In this document: positions 1-12,802 of the stretch, piece after piece
Numbering within the stretch: the stretch's first letter is position 1
How the letters are laid out: the number at the start of each line of letters is the position of its first letter
Source: Verpa conica
Lineage: Eukaryota > Ascomycota > Pezizomycetes > Pezizales > Morchellaceae
NCBI GenBank assembly: GCA_033030425.1
Contig: JAUFSD010000006.1
Span: 992,001 to 1,056,000, forward strand
Reading direction: 5' to 3'
DNA length: 64,000 nt
The notes under the pieces: model-generated
Databases searched by the model: none
Told to the model about the DNA's origin: nothing
Seen by the model: the letters and a program-made list of their open reading frames with translations, nothing else
Translations under genes and position numbers: made by a program

Positions 1-2
1 GC

Positions 3-440
3 ATCGGTGTTCACAAGTCTAGAAAACATAGTGAAAAATATCTAAAAAGGCATTATAAAGAGGTTCGCAAAGTCGCCTCGAAAACTTACCTTCGACTCCT
101 ACAGAATATTGAGAAAACAGAACGAGAAATTAATGCGGTTCTCGACGAGACTCGAGGAATCTATAATGCTGATATTGCTGAGCTGAAAGATACTATCGAT
201 GTGGTTGAGCCATTGTTAAAATCTATTTCTGAGCTCCGGGGATATGTTAGCTATATAGTATCCTATTACGAAACAGATAACAAGTACAGTGATATATCTG
301 ATGATTCTGTGTACAATCTTAAGTGGAAAGTGGAGTCACTCTGGGCTTCTCTGATTACTGTTGAGGGCACATCTATTGGGAGAAGGAAGGCCTATACAAA
401 AGCTAGGAAGATTACAACGGGATATGGAACTGCTACCTGA
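3..440 (+). CDS. C-terminal end of an unidentified protein (5' truncated by window edge)
   Basis: A reading frame is open from the first bases of the window to a TGA at 438-440, giving about 145 residues without a start that looks real; the gene therefore begins left of the window. The segment is charged and rich in Lys, Glu and Arg in its first half (around LRLLQNIEKTEREINAVLDE), which suggests an alpha-helical or coiled-coil tail. It ends in a basic stretch (SIGRRKAYTKARKI). No membrane segment and no family motif is recognised. Codon choice is AT-leaning, unlike the conserved genes at 5.9-14.9 kb, so it may be a lineage-specific gene or part of a repeat-derived gene. No intron is needed inside the visible part. 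Confidence 0.5.
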   Translation: MGVHKSRKHSEKYLKRHYKEVRKVASKTYLRLLQNIEKTEREINAVLDETRGIYNADIAELKDTIDVVEPLLKSISELRGYVSYIVSYYETDNKYSDISDDSVYNLKWKVESLWASLITVEGTSIGRRKAYTKARKITTGYGTAT

Positions 441-3271
441 TTGATTGAGACCTCACTATGCTATGTTATATAACTTGGAAGAGATATCTACTAGTATTTC
501 TATCATCTAATGCAATTATATTTTCTCTTTTATATTATACTCTATTTTAGTACACCAATGGAAGAGATACAACTAGGAATTCGAGCCCGCATTAATTCTG
601 CAAAGGCAACCCAATCACCACAACACCGCAGTATGCATTGCGACTTCAAACACATAGAGTGTCAAGATAGCATCATAGCTACATACGCATAGTTAAATAG
701 TCAAAATAGGAAAAAAGACCCACCCAACAAGTACTACCACGACTTGGTTTTCGTTAAGTTATTGATAGGATTGGTTAGTAGGTCTCAGAAAATGTCACAT
801 TACGTTTGGATAATAGCTAGTGGCTTTCTTCCCTGATTTCTTTTGAGACAAACTAACAGATCCGCGCACCCTACTTAAATCTATTCCTTGGTCGTAAAGC
901 AACTTCAACCTTCAAGATGTTGGAACAAATCATCTCTAGAGGCTGTTTTTGATAAAAGATTATAGAGTTCCTTCCCGGCAACTCTAAGTGCTGAAAAATG
1001 ATCATCATACACAATCACTCGCTTTTAATCCCCAGAATTTATATATTAGTTTCATAAAATTAGATTGCTAGAGAGCTTCAGAGTTAAAGGTTCTGCTCAA
1101 TAAAATTGATCCCTGGTAATACCCGTGAGTGACATAATGTGAACTGGCGCATAGCCATAGCCATAGGTAACATAGGCAAAGTGCTTGTTGGTTCCCTAGC
1201 TAGGACTAAGACTTGTGCAGGTAAGACCCAGCTAAGTGCTGGAAGGCCTAGCATCGGGTATTTAGGTAAACTAGTTGCCACGGCGACGTAACAGCTACCC
1301 AAATGTGTAGAGGTGGCCATACCACGCATGTCATTGAAGAAAGGGCAAACAGTACAGCTGAACAGCTCCCTTCCTATTTTGCAACTTGTCCAAGCATTCA
1401 ATGATTGACTGCAGTGTTTCAGTACTTGAGCCACCTCATCAATGGGGGACAGCCCCCTAGATTGTAGATTCCCGAACGCCTTTAACCGTCACGCAACCGC
1501 TTCGACCCGGCTCTCCCGAGTCCGGAGGGTTTGGTAACTTTTAAAGTTGCATGACATGAATCCCGAAAGTAAGAGACAAATTTAAGCTCTTTCGCTATCT
1601 ATACAATATCTCTCTTCTAGATGACAGTCGATCCCCCGCGGGCCGATTGGAAACAAACTCTCCGTTTCCTGGGGACGGAAGGAGGGGAATGTGTATAGCA
1701 CCTTGACCGTGGCTCCGACTCCTCCCGGTGGGGGCGGAGGGGGGATCGATGATCGTCAGATCGGCCAGGGGATAGGCATCCCGACTGGCGCGGTTATGGG
1801 GGCTTCAGCTCAAATTCATCCGGTCTCTTGGTCAATCTGCCAGTTAACCCAGTTGGTCCCGCCCCTTTTTCTTATTGGGTGCTGACGTTCATTAACAACT
1901 AAAAGAGGAATTAGTCACGTGATAAACATAATTATAGAGAACCCCTCTTCTTACGGATGAAAAGATCATGGGGGTAAAATCTCACACACTCGCCCCCCCG
2001 CCGTAGAATATTCGCTGTAAATAAGCGGAGGTGCATCTCACATATCATTTTTAAAAAAAACTGGAGAATAAATGTAGCCTGTTTTCACTATCTCCCGATC
2101 ACAAAAAAGATTTTTTTTTTCTTTGATTATTTTTGCTATTGAACTTCGTAACAGACTAAAAGGAAAGTAGGGTTGGTGAGATTTCAAAAGCAGGAGGAGA
2201 GTACCAGCAAACGCCGAAATACTCTAAGCTGAGCCCTGTTTTATATTAATACCCAAAATAATCCTAGAAATACAATACCTTCTCAGCCGGGGAATGACTA
2301 CTGATATATATATATGTAGAGCTCTAAGTAAAGCAGGTAGTACATAAGTGCATGTATCTAGGTTTCTTTCCCTTCACGAAGGAACTCTATCGGACGCCGC
2401 GATCGAACCGAGTTGTTGGGAAATAGGCCGGGTGCGGCTTACTATTTCTGGGGGGGAGGTCGGTCGGGCATATCCTTATCAGCAGCCAAGATCTCGCCCA
2501 CGCACGCGATGCAAGGGTCCCTAGATGCGCAGCGAGGTTACGTCGGTTACCGTACCATCCAGTTTGGTTGATCCTCTTATCTATCAAAACACAGCTCGCT
2601 ATCTACTATTCACTTACGGGCTATGCCTGGTTTTGGAAAGATTTCATAGCCTTCGATCCCGATGTGAGACTAGGCCAGCTTACTTATCTCCACCATGGCA
2701 GGAACCAGCATCTCCGGTGGCTCCGCGCTCTAAGAAGGGGGGAGTGAGGAGGCATGGACTCAGACTCAGGGACTAGTAAATAGGCGGGTCTCGTGAGAAT
2801 ATTCGTCATGTCATTTATATCCTTTTGTGGGGAGGGGACAGTTCCTGCCCCCATGGTAGTCCCTCTGGGTTACTGTCGCGTGCCTACCTGCTGCCTGTCT
2901 GGTTTACGTAAATATAGGTGGGGACCTTGGACTAGACTAAACCGCGGGGGCTAGCAAATAGAGAGGAGGGTGTCACGCATGAGGGAGTGGAAGACTGAGT
3001 AAATGAAGGAGGGCAGTGAAAGGGGGAAAACTATTAGGTATGGGTTATCCGCACCCTATTATATGAGCTGATATGTTTCAGCATATCACCCGCGAATAGT
3101 GATCAAGAACATGGCTGACACGCTACTTATCTGGTAGCACTATATAGAATAGATAGATAAAACCGAGACCTCCCCGGTTTCTTGGGCTCTTAGATCGAGC
3201 TACCTAAGCTTGAGTTTAGGGGATTCCCATCTCTCTTTCTTTTCCCTTACTCCACATCCACAAAGACAACT
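441..3271. other. Intergenic region, no supported gene
   Basis: The frames here are short, overlap on both strands and show no recognisable motif. It contains homopolymer runs, a TA-rich microsatellite near 2310 and G-rich patches around 1730-1745. The last about 150 bases before 3272 are C/T rich and form the likely core promoter and leader of the PQ-loop gene. Confidence 0.5.
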
Positions 3272-4512
3272 ATGGCTTCAGTACTATTTTCCCCGCTAGA
3301 GCCTCATTGCATCCCGGAATCAGAGCTCCTTGTTACTGCCTCTGCCCTGTTCCACACATGTATCCCCAACTACCAAAGTCTAATATCAACGGTGTTGGGG
3401 CTTGCCTCTATCACAGCGTGGCTATTTGCACAGGTCCCACAGATTATTAAGAATTCTCGGCGGAAGTCCGTAGATGGGCTATCATGGGGGTTCCTGATGA
3501 TGTGGTTGTTGGGTGATATGTGTAATCTACCCCGGTCCCGCCCTCGTCTAGTGATGGCTAACTGACTGGTGCTTTTGTAGGCAATCTCACAGGAGCCGTA
3601 TTGCTCGATCAAATGTGGTTTCAGCAGATAATTGCTGCATACTACGTCTTTGTCGACGCGGTTCTCGTAACTCAGTTCATATGGTATGGACTTGTTAGCC
3701 GGGTTCATGTGTTGGAGAAAGTGTTGGAAGACCAAATCGAGGGCCTTACCTTGGGCGGGAACAACAACTCCGAGGACGAAGGAGACAGCCCTCTGGCCAC
3801 TGCAGACTTAAAGCAGAAACGAGCAATAGATGTTGGGCAAAGACAAGAGAGTGCCACAAGAAGGAGTAAGATGCCGAGTATTGCGCACACAATTTTTATC
3901 ACCGTCTCGCTTCTTGGTGCACTTGCGGGGGCTTTGCCGGTCGATGACAGGAGTACCCTAGGGACGCTCGATATACCGTCACTAGGAGATGTGCCAAAGA
4001 ATTTTCTAAGCGATGAAATTATCGAGGCGATTGGAATGGCTGTTGGCTGGACCAGTACATTACTGTTTGTCCCCCATCCCACCCTCTCTTTTGTGTACCT
4101 TCACTAATTTACCACCTATAGATACCTCTGCTCTCGTTTGCCCCAACTTATTCTGAACGCAAAGCGAAAGTCGACCGAGGGTCTTTCAATCGCACTCTTC
4201 ATTGCTGCCTTCTCCGGAAATTTCTTCTATTCTGCTAGTCTAATCACAAATCCCCTCGCTTGGAACGATTACGAACCGTATGGCGGCGGTGGAATCGCCG
4301 GACCAGAGGGAAGCAACGCAGTAGAGTGGTGGAGTCGATCTCTTCCGTTCTTTCTCGGCGCTTTCGGCGTGTTAACCATGGATGCGGCTGTGGGGCTGCA
4401 ATTCAAGCTCTGGGGAAATAAACAAACCGCATCAGATTCACAACCAGAGAGAGAAGGATTGTTGGCGGTAAGGGGAGAAGTAGATGGATATGGTTCGGTA
4501 GAGTCTTCATAG
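3272..4512 (+). CDS. PQ-loop repeat protein, vacuolar basic amino-acid transporter (Ypq/Rtc2/PQLC2 type)
   Basis: Three exons: 3272-3521, 3581-4064 and 4122-4512, giving 374 residues. Intron 1 (59 bp) has a clear GGCTAACTGAC branch site; intron 2 (57 bp) uses a GTTTGT donor. The two hallmark PQ-loop motifs are present: AQVPQIIKNSRRKSVDGLS with the PQ at residues 56-57, and RLPQLILNAKRKSTEGLS with the PQ at 252-253. They sit in two membrane bundles joined by a polar linker (about residues 130-180), as expected for the seven-helix family. Family knowledge: Ypq1-3 in yeast and PQLC2 in animals move cationic amino acids across the vacuolar or lysosomal membrane. The C-terminal tail is hydrophilic and cytosolic-like. 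Membership is near certain; the exact substrate is inference. Confidence 0.9.
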
Positions 4513-5867
4513 AGATTAGAGCTGAGTTGAGTAGAGTTGCGTCTAGTTGGATAGAATAGTAGAGGGGAGTGTTGTCATTTTGGTTTTATTCGTGATTGTT
4601 TTATTAGTGGGACTTTTATGAAGATGGGATTGGCTTATGGCGTTTACCTTGCCTTTTGGGGATAAATAGTACTGTATGGCTTGTATTCCCGCAGGGGGGT
4701 GCGATTGGTCTTTTTTTATTGTAGGATGCTTTCTTTTTATTACCGGTTTCGGGTCCTTTGTTTCTTTTTCTTTTTTAGAGTTACTTTTTCACACTGTATT
4801 TTATCAGTATTATAAACAATTTTAACTCTGGTTTGTTGCTTTTATTTCTCTAAGATGCAATGGCGTATGGTGTTCCACCTTTAGTACTGATAACCACCTG
4901 GCATTCGCGTGCTAACACGAGGCCACTCGGGAGTTGTGCGCAGACTATTACCGGTATAGTAATCGTTAATCCTTCCCGGATGCGGGCTGGAGTTTGTTAT
5001 TCTAGGTTACTAAATCGGTATACGGAGCGCTCCTAGTATCCAACTAAATATTAACCACGCCCCATCATATATTGGGTATCGAGTCGAAAGATATATAATC
5101 CACTCGGTAATTTCGAATCTGATAGTGGGCCCAGAGTAGGTCCTTGGGAATTTCTGCTCTGCCCCTGATGTTTTCAAGGCGGTGACTCCGGTGGTACGTA
5201 CATGGTTGCGGTGTAGGTTGTAGGACTGAAGATTGAGTCGATTAATCTAGTAAGTAACCCACAATCAATGGGTATTAGATCTTTTGGGGCTGGGTAAAGG
5301 GTAGATGACTGATTTGAGGCTTAGAGGTGAGTCACATATCGTCTACTCCACGAGCAGGGAATAGTGTAATCCTCGCTAGTTAGTCAGATGTGTGGTTTTT
5401 ATTTTTGTAGTAGGGGAGTAGTGTTGATATCAAGCACTAAGAAGGGTAAGTAAGTGACAGGGTTTTTGAAGACTGAGAGAGAGAACTTCTTGGGGAGTGA
5501 GGGGCGGTTCTCATTAATAAATGATAGTTAATTATGTATTATGGCCTGTTTCCCTAAAATCACGAGCTTTGGGTTCCATATGACACCCTTTCTGCACCTT
5601 CCCTTGGAGCGTCAACCTCCTCGGGGATGGCGTAATATAAATCATAGAATATCACTCACTCCCGCTACCCTCACCCCCCTTAATAGAAGCCAGTATTAAA
5701 AATACTCCAATCATACAAAACCTATCCCCTCCAGCCTGTAAAATACCATACGTCATGCATACTCTGTTCCTGCCTGTATCACGTGACACAGCCAGAGCCC
5801 ACCAGCAACGCGAGTAACCCCGCCAAACCTCACACTCTCTACGTCATTCACGATAAACTCATCAAAC
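4513..5867. other. Intergenic region between the PQ-loop gene and TMA64
   Basis: T-rich 3' flank of the upstream gene from 4513 to about 4850, then mixed sequence without coding frames. The last 100 bases before 5868 are C/A rich and hold a CACGTG E-box-like hexamer at about 5780, plausible promoter sequence for the TMA64 gene. Nothing else is recognised. Confidence 0.4.
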
Positions 5868-7958
5868 ATGTTCAAGAAGAAGCCAAACGTATGTAACCCC
5901 CACTCTCATCCGATAATAAAACAGCTGACTCTCTCGGGCTAGATTAAACCCCTCGCTCCTCTTCGTTCATCCGACCGTCGCAAGATTGCGAACCAGATCA
6001 TCAAAGATTTCAGCCTAGTTGTACCTGCACCTCCAACCCAAGATGGAGAAGGGGAGAAAGGGGAGAAAGGGGAGAAAGGGGGGGAGGTGGCCTTGAGGAA
6101 TAGCCTACTTCCAGAGAATTGCTTGAGTGCGAAATTCACGACTACCGCAGGCCCGGATTTGGCAACTGTTACAGGAACAATTTATGTTGGTGCACACGCG
6201 GGTGAAGATGGTGGGAAGGGAGAGCAGAGGCCGTTGTGGGTGAAGACGGGGGATGAGGAGATGTTCCCGACTGGTGGGTGGTTTTACTCTACGTGCTGGT
6301 GAGGGCTTTAACTAATTAGGGGTGTCTGTAGTCTATACTTTGTGGAAGAACCCGACACTTTTACCACTGCTTCTTACTCATCCCCCGGTTCTGGCAAAGC
6401 TACAGACTGGGGCGGGCTTGATGGTCCCAGGTCTGATTGGCCCTCCGTTCCCTGATGCTGCAAAGAAGGGCCGGCTAGTAGCGATTGCGAGTAGTGAGAG
6501 TCCGAGTGTGCCGCTTGTTGTTGGGGTTTGTGAGATTGATGTGAGTGGCTTGACGAGAGTTGCTGGGGGGGAGGGGAGGGCGGTGCGAGTTGTGCATTGG
6601 GTTGGTGATGAGATATTTAATCATGGTGGGCACGGAGGGACGGTTCCGGATAGCATTGAGCTACCGGAGGTGAGTGGAGAGCTTGGGGGTATTGCAGAAG
6701 AACTTGGGGGGGTATCCTTGGAGGGAAAGGAGGTGGGGAAAGGAAAAGGGAAAGAGGTTGGCGAAGAGGAGATTAGAGAGCTAAGTACAAAAGGTTCGTT
6801 TGAGATGATATCTTGATGGGCATTAAGAGACTGACTAAATCTTTTTTCTATAGAGATCGACGAAGCTTTCCGTTCTGCTACTCTTTACGGGGTATATCAA
6901 TACTTTCAAACAGGAGAGTTTTCAACTGTGGAGCTTCCAATATCCTCGTCACAGTTTATATCAACGCTTGTTCTACCGTTTTTACCGCCAGCGTCACACT
7001 TTCCACCCCATAACTTACTACAAACCTTTGTGCATCCTTCGTTGGTCATGAAGAAGACGAGCTATAAAAATGCAGCAAAATTCTTCAAGCAGCTCGAGAA
7101 AGACCAGCTCCTGAAAACAAAGACAAGGAATGGAGGTGAAGTAGTGGTAATGGATATCAATTGGGACCATCAAGGTGCTAAAAGCTTCACGCCATATAAG
7201 CTACCAGAAGCACCAAAGGAGGATAAGAAAGGGTCGGCATCAGCTACTACGGGTAATGAAGGCCCGCAGAAAGTCATGGAGCTGTTTAGACCCAATGGCA
7301 AAGCGATGAGTATATTCTCCGCAGTCGGCGCAGGGTAGAATTTCCCTATCCTAAGACCTAAATACCACTAACAAGAAATAGGACAAAAGACTTCTATTCT
7401 GCATCAGAAGTAAAATCTATCCTAGTCAAATACATTGAAAAAGAAGGCCTCGTCAACACCCAAAACAAACAACTTGTAAAGATCGACCCCCAAATCAGCT
7501 CCTACCTCCTCGACGACCGGATCCGCGACGACGCCGACGCCCTCCGCACTGGCCAGATCAAGCGTGGCTACCTAGGTGACAAACTCGTTAAATCATGCTC
7601 CCCCTACTACGTAGTCATCAAACCTGGCGAGTCTGCATCCGATGCCAAACCGAAGGCTGGAGCACCCCCGAAGATCCAGGTGCTATTGGAAACAAGACAG
7701 GGAAAGAAAACAGTCACGAAGGTGTCAGGAGTTGAGCCCTTTGGCGTGGACCCAAAAGCGATGGCAGACGAACTACAGAAAACGTGTGCGGGGAGTGCGA
7801 GCGTGGGGCAGCTGAACGGTAGTAGTCCGAAGAATCCTGTGATGGAGATTACGGTGCAGGGGCCTCAGAGGAAGGCAGTAGAGGCATATTTGGAGAAGAG
7901 GGGGGTGGGGGCGAGGTTTGTGAATGTGGTTGATAAGACGGGGGGGAAGAAAAAGTGA
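5868..7958 (+). CDS. TMA64: Translation factor eIF2D homologue (Tma64/ligatin)
   Basis: Five exons: 5868-5888, 5943-6273, 6332-6793, 6854-7334 and 7382-7958, total 623 residues, close to the family's usual 550-650. The first exon encodes only MFKKKPN and is followed by IKPLAPLRSSDRRKIANQI, the typical eIF2D N-terminus, which fixes the start. The order is pre-PUA/PUA (about 1-190), a winged-helix-like segment (from about 271, EIDEAFRSATLYGVYQYF), a SWIB/MDM2-like part (about 432-510, EVKSILVKYIEKEGLV) and a C-terminal SUI1/eIF1-like domain (about 528-620, PPKIQVLLETRQGKKTVTKV). Family role: GTP-independent delivery of initiator tRNA and recycling of 40S subunits after termination, in the cytosol. 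A (GGGGAGAAA)n-like repeat at 6050-6080 encodes EKGEKGEKG, a probably length-variable insert. A Lys/Glu-rich linker (about residues 245-270) is also not conserved. Confidence 0.95.
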
Positions 7959-9264
7959 AGAGGGTTTCTTTTTTTCTGTTTTTAGTTTAGGTAAGATCTA
8001 AGGTAATAGTGCGGTTCAGATACCAGAAAGTCTAGCTTTAGGAGTTTAGTCTTTGTTTTTGTTGTGGGGTGCTCGAGTGATATTCCAAGATTCAACAATT
8101 TCCTCATATCATGCTGTCCTTAATTATTTGCTAGGCAGTACTTATTTGTCGAGTATGGAGGTACTTTTGACTAGTACATAGACATAGGAGATTTTGATAT
8201 CCGGGTTATACCTGCGCTCTACTATCTTACTGTTTTATATGATACAGGGAGTACTTAGTAGAAATAGGACATCAACTGTCACTCGTAGTATCAACTAACC
8301 CGATATTTGAGCAGAGAGTAAATATCGAGTATATAGAGTCTATTTGATTAATTCACTAGGCTACCCTCTTTGATTTACTCTATGCACCTCATTCCAGGGA
8401 CCTCCTATGGCTTCATCGGTCCTTCTCTACACTTATATCTACCTCTAGCCATACCTACACGACACCCCACTAAGGAGGCACCTCCACTTAATACTCAAAA
8501 AGAACTTCTCCAAGATCACACCAGCATTATAGTAATAAGAGTAAAAACAAAAATATCAAAAGAGAATAAATTAAAACAAAAGAAAAAGGTTCTACCAGAG
8601 CCTCCTAATAGGGCTTTGGGTTAGTATATATCTGCAGTTGGTGACTGGGTTCGAACACCCGACCCCGTAGTAGGTCCAGGGTTTGGTTACCGTTTTTCCG
8701 TTAGGAAAAGCGGCCCAGATGATTATGGGGGCTATTTTATCGCTTCTGGGTCTCTGATCTATAGGCACATATCCCCCTCCCCCTCTCTCTGGAACTAAGA
8801 AAAAACCAGTATCATATTGACAAAGAGCACCATTGAATTTAAACAGAGAAATAACCCTCCCACTCGCTCCCCTATAAAAAAGAAAATCCAACCCCCCAAA
8901 GATATGTAGAGTTCGTGTGTATCTCGACCACCAACAAGAATTATACACACCCCGCCCCCCGGCCTAGACTATAACCTAAATACGATACTCGAGCTCAATA
9001 ATCAAGCTCCAAGAAAGAAAAAGATAGAAAGGAAAAGGGAATCCAGTTCATAATTCATCGCTTACCCACCCAGGTTGAATTAAACAAACCCTGTGGGTTC
9101 ACAGATATCACTACAAAGAAAAATCATAAAAACATATAGATATAAAAAAATAACAAAGAAAGGAGAAAATAGAAAATAGAAGAGAAGAAAAGAGAAAAAA
9201 AGGGTGATATCGCACTCAAAATCTCGAATTAGAAAAATAGTATGTTAAAAAGAAACCCCCCCCC
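7959..9264. other. Intergenic region between convergent genes
   Basis: 3' flanks of TMA64 (+) and of the gene at 9265 (-). The part from 9000 to 9250 is strongly A/G rich on the plus strand, consistent with a T/C-rich 3' untranslated region of the minus-strand gene. A weak inverted repeat around GGGTTA/TAACCC (about 8200 and 8300) was seen. No gene is supported. Confidence 0.45.
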
Positions 9265-11567
9265 CTATTTCTTACCCGTAGATTTCGGTACTGGCGGTAC
9301 AGCCCCTGGCTGGCTAGCCTTCCTCCCCCTCGAGGATATGGCCGGTAATGACCCCTGATGCTTCAACTCCTTTGCTGTAGTTGAACTCTCTAGGATCTTA
9401 GAATTAGAAGCAACTCTTCTCCTCCTTCCCGCTCCCAGATTTGATTTCGAGGCCCTTTTCGGCAGCACTATCCCCTCATACAAGCTCGTCGGGGGCTTCT
9501 CCTTCATGTTGCCATTCCCTTGTGCCGCGGTGCCGTTTTCCAACTCATCCAGACTCTCCATAATGGTCATTTCCGCCGTCTTCGCCATAAAGCTCCCTCC
9601 AAAACTCGCACTCATGACCGGTGAAAGTGGAACTGTGGGTTCGTCCACTTCGGTTTTCTCTCCTTCGTCTGTTTCGTCGCCTAACGTTACGGATTCTCGC
9701 GCTGACATGACACTCTCTCGGCCTCTAGGGGCGTTGGTGTTGATAGGGAGTATCTTCTTGCGGGATGATACCAGGGGTGCAGATGGGGTGTCGATTGCCC
9801 CTTCGAGTTCCCGACGAGCCTTGTCGAGTTGGTCTTCGAGGTTACTGACTTTTTTTAGGAGCCGTTCCTGACGCCTAGCCTCACGTTTCGATTCCTTACT
9901 AATCGCTCTAGAGTCTGCATCCTCGCTACGGCCGATGATCGTAGCGGCAAAGGTTTTGCTCTTCTTTTTAACAAGAGTTTTCACATCCTCGAACTTCCCA
10001 CCATTGCTTTTCGATGATGAAATTTGGTGAGGTTGTGGGATCCACGACGGAGGTGCCATTTTCCCAGATTTTGGTGTTTTGGACATGCTCCTTCTGCTAA
10101 AGCTTCCTGGGGGGCTCATGAATGCTGAATCTACACTATATCGTTGTAAATTACCGTCCTCATCCACATAGGCCCCACGGCCCTCGTAGAAGCTATCTGC
10201 CATTCCCTCACCCGCAAGTGGCGATGTCATAGTTGACATTCTCCTCCTCAGTTTTGTAGAAGCTGTACTAGCCCGAGACACCGGTCTGCTCTCGTCGGTG
10301 CTGACAGCTCGTCCAATTTGCTGATCGTATTGGTCGGCCATATTGTAGTCGTGCACGTAGTCCACCCTTATTGGTCCCAGTGATGCAGAGCTGTTTCTTG
10401 CCCTGGATTGAGCGCCCATAATCGCCGCTGCATTTCCAGTGTACCCTTGTAGTGTACCCATCCTCTTAAACTCCTCATATGCTAGTAATCCCTTGAGTTT
10501 CCGTTCTCTCAGTAGCTTCTTTTTCCGTTCTTTCGCTTCATGAAGACGCTTCTGCCGGTCCCAGGATTCCTTGATATCCTTGACGATCCTGAAAGGGTTG
10601 AAAGGGATCAGCGAGGTCAATCCACCAAACGTAAACGAACCCCCACTATTCGCTGCTCCAGACTTTTCCGTGTTGCTGCCCCCCAATCCAGAAATATAAG
10701 ATGTCCCTGTTACAGTGGTAGACATCCTCGTAGTACCCTGATCGTCATCAGGCCGTGCCGGCGATGACGAAGACGGCAGCATACCGATAATCTCCTGCGG
10801 TGGAACAGCACTCGCACGGTCCCGCATGCTCCCTTCCTTGAACCTGCTAACAACCGTATTTGTTGTCGACGTTGAATCCACCCTTCTCGCCCTTGAGGGC
10901 GGGGTCTTTGCCACCGGCAATCCCGGGGATGATCCTCCAGGACGCTGACTTGACGACGCCTTCCTCTTGCCAGAACCAGGCTCCGGCTTAAGATACGGTT
11001 CATCCTCATCTGTCTCTATACCTTCGTCTGACGGATGATACGCCTGATCCCCACCACCAGATTTCCGCTTCTTCCTTGGCGGAGGTTTTTTCTCACTATT
11101 TGGTTTCGACTCTGATTTCGACTCGTTGAAAAACACGTCTTCGTCATCATCGTCGTCTTCATCGTCGTCGTCATCGTCGCCGACACCATTGAGTCGGTCT
11201 ATAAAGCTCTCACCCCCCATTCTCCTATTACTACGGATACTGGCCGGTGTGGTGTTTGTACTCGCGATCGATGACTCTTTCCGCTTGGCATAGCTCTCCC
11301 GTCCACGTTGTCTTAGCGCCTCTCTCCGTATCTCCATCTCGCGCTCTTCATCACCATAATCTTCCTCTGTCGATGAGCCGTCGTTACTAGGCGGTTGTGG
11401 GGGGGAGGTGACGTCTTTTGTCGAAGAGTTTATTTTCCCCCTCAGGGTGTCTCGAAGGACCTATGAGAGAGAACACTGATCAGCTCTTGGCTCCAATGGG
11501 GGGAGGTGGGAGAAGGGTGTAGGGTTGTGAATACCTTCTGGGGAGTCGATAGCATCGCATCCCCCAT
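9265..11567 (-). CDS. Hypothetical low-complexity protein with short coiled coil
   Basis: Two exons on the minus strand: 11535-11567 and 9265-11460, joined across a 74-bp intron, giving 742 residues. Exon 1 encodes MGDAMLSTPQK and joins in frame to VLRDTLRGKINSS, which is why I place the start there; an in-frame ATG 32 codons upstream (11663) is possible but adds a Pro/His-rich stretch of poor quality. The protein is mostly disordered: an acidic run of Asp (about residues 100-120), Lys/Arg-rich patches (PPPRKKRKS, a likely nuclear localisation signal), Ser-rich regions, and one coiled coil near residues 510-550 (RRQERLLKKVSNLEDQLDKA). The end is basic (RRRRVASNSK). Similar ascomycete proteins are labelled nuclear RNA-binding in databases as far as I recall, but no RNA-binding domain is visible. 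Function unknown; nuclear location is inference. Confidence 0.75.
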
Positions 11568-12802
11568 CTCTGCTGTGGGTGATGGGTGGGCAGTGGGAAG
11601 TAAGGGTAGCTTATGTAGTGTCTGTGGTTGAACCGCGTCTGCAGCGTTGTGCCTTAGCCTCACGTCACGTTACGTAGATGGATGTCCCTGGGAGATTGGA
11701 GAGAGAAGAGAGAAAGAAGTAGAGAGAAGAGAGCAGAGAATAGAGAGCAGAGAGATGAGAGATGAGAGATGATAAAGGGAGAGACCCGTTAATTCACCCT
11801 GTATACAATCTATCCCCACGATGGAAGACGGTTTACTTATGCAGGTCTCGCCCAAGTGGAGTGGAGATCTTCCCTTTTTTTCTCCGACCGAATTGGCCAC
11901 TTGCCCATGTGTTGAAACGAAAATAACTTTCCTTTTCTAGCAACTCTACATGTAACCACAGCAACCAATGAGACCCCCCTCCATATGTACGGATAATATG
12001 TATATATATATGAGAAACACTATTTGTTTTGAAAAGAACAATTAAAAATCTCTCAAATTGCTACACGATGTAGAAAGAATAAAATAAAATAAAAAACCAC
12101 GCAGTGATATATATGATCAAAGAGTCCGCTTCGTTAATTCGCTGATGAAAAAACAAAATATTTCAAAAACTCCTCCCCGAACTGCCGTTATCTCAACTTT
12201 GCAAATAAAAAGACTAACATAAGTACTAAAACATAAAGTTGCAAGGCTATGAGTACGATAAACTATGTCCCAGATACCCGCTCCCAAGAATGAAAAAAAA
12301 AAGAAAGGAAAAAAATGGTCAAATTCAGTTTAAAAGAGCCAGCCGCCAATATGACAGTACAAAAGAAAAGAAGAAAGGAAGGGTGATTTGTGGTAAACAA
12401 TTGAGATATCAATGATTGTTCTTATAATAAAAAAAAAAGGGATGATGATACCATCCCAAGATGCCTAAGAGATCCTATCCCACACCCCGCTGAACCGAGA
12501 AAGTAAATAAATCAAAAAACAAATCCGGACTTTTTTTTGTCGCTTCCGTTTGTACAACCCAAACTCTTGCCTGAAAAGAAAAGGAAAGAAAAAACTTGAA
12601 ACTTGAACTATGTCAAAACAAAAAAAATATAGGAACCAAATAACGGGATATCGTAAACAAAAAACACCCGAATAAAAAGACCAATGTAAAAACAAAAATA
12701 AAAGATCAAAAGGACAGATGATATATGAACCTCATAGCCGCTCATACCCGTACACACCCAAAAATACAAGTTACAACACGATAATTACCATCATTATATA
12801 AT
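11568..12802. other. Intergenic region: promoter of the minus-strand gene at 11567 and 3' flank of veA
   Basis: From 11690 to about 11790 the plus strand is almost pure A/G (GAGAGAAGA-like), so the minus strand carries a C/T-rich tract just upstream of the start at 11567, a common layout of fungal core promoters and leaders. From 12050 to 12780 the sequence is A-rich with many short A runs and no coding frame, the likely 3' untranslated and flanking region of veA. Confidence 0.5.
11691..11790 (-). promoter_or_regulatory. C/T-rich tract upstream of the hypothetical gene
   Basis: About 100 bases with very few C or T on the plus strand, built of GAGA and AGAGAA units, lie 125-225 bases before the start codon at 11567. 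Read in the direction of the gene this is a pyrimidine tract, as often found around transcription starts of filamentous fungi. It could also be an ordinary microsatellite. Confidence 0.4.

Noticed and set aside
2387..2460. Possible tRNA on the minus strand (GGTTCGATC)
   Set aside because: The flanking bases do not pair as a T stem and no cloverleaf can be drawn.
8630..8720. Possible tRNA (TTCGAAC T-loop-like motif)
   Set aside because: Neither strand gives a 5-bp T stem, an acceptor stem or an anticodon arm at the right distance.
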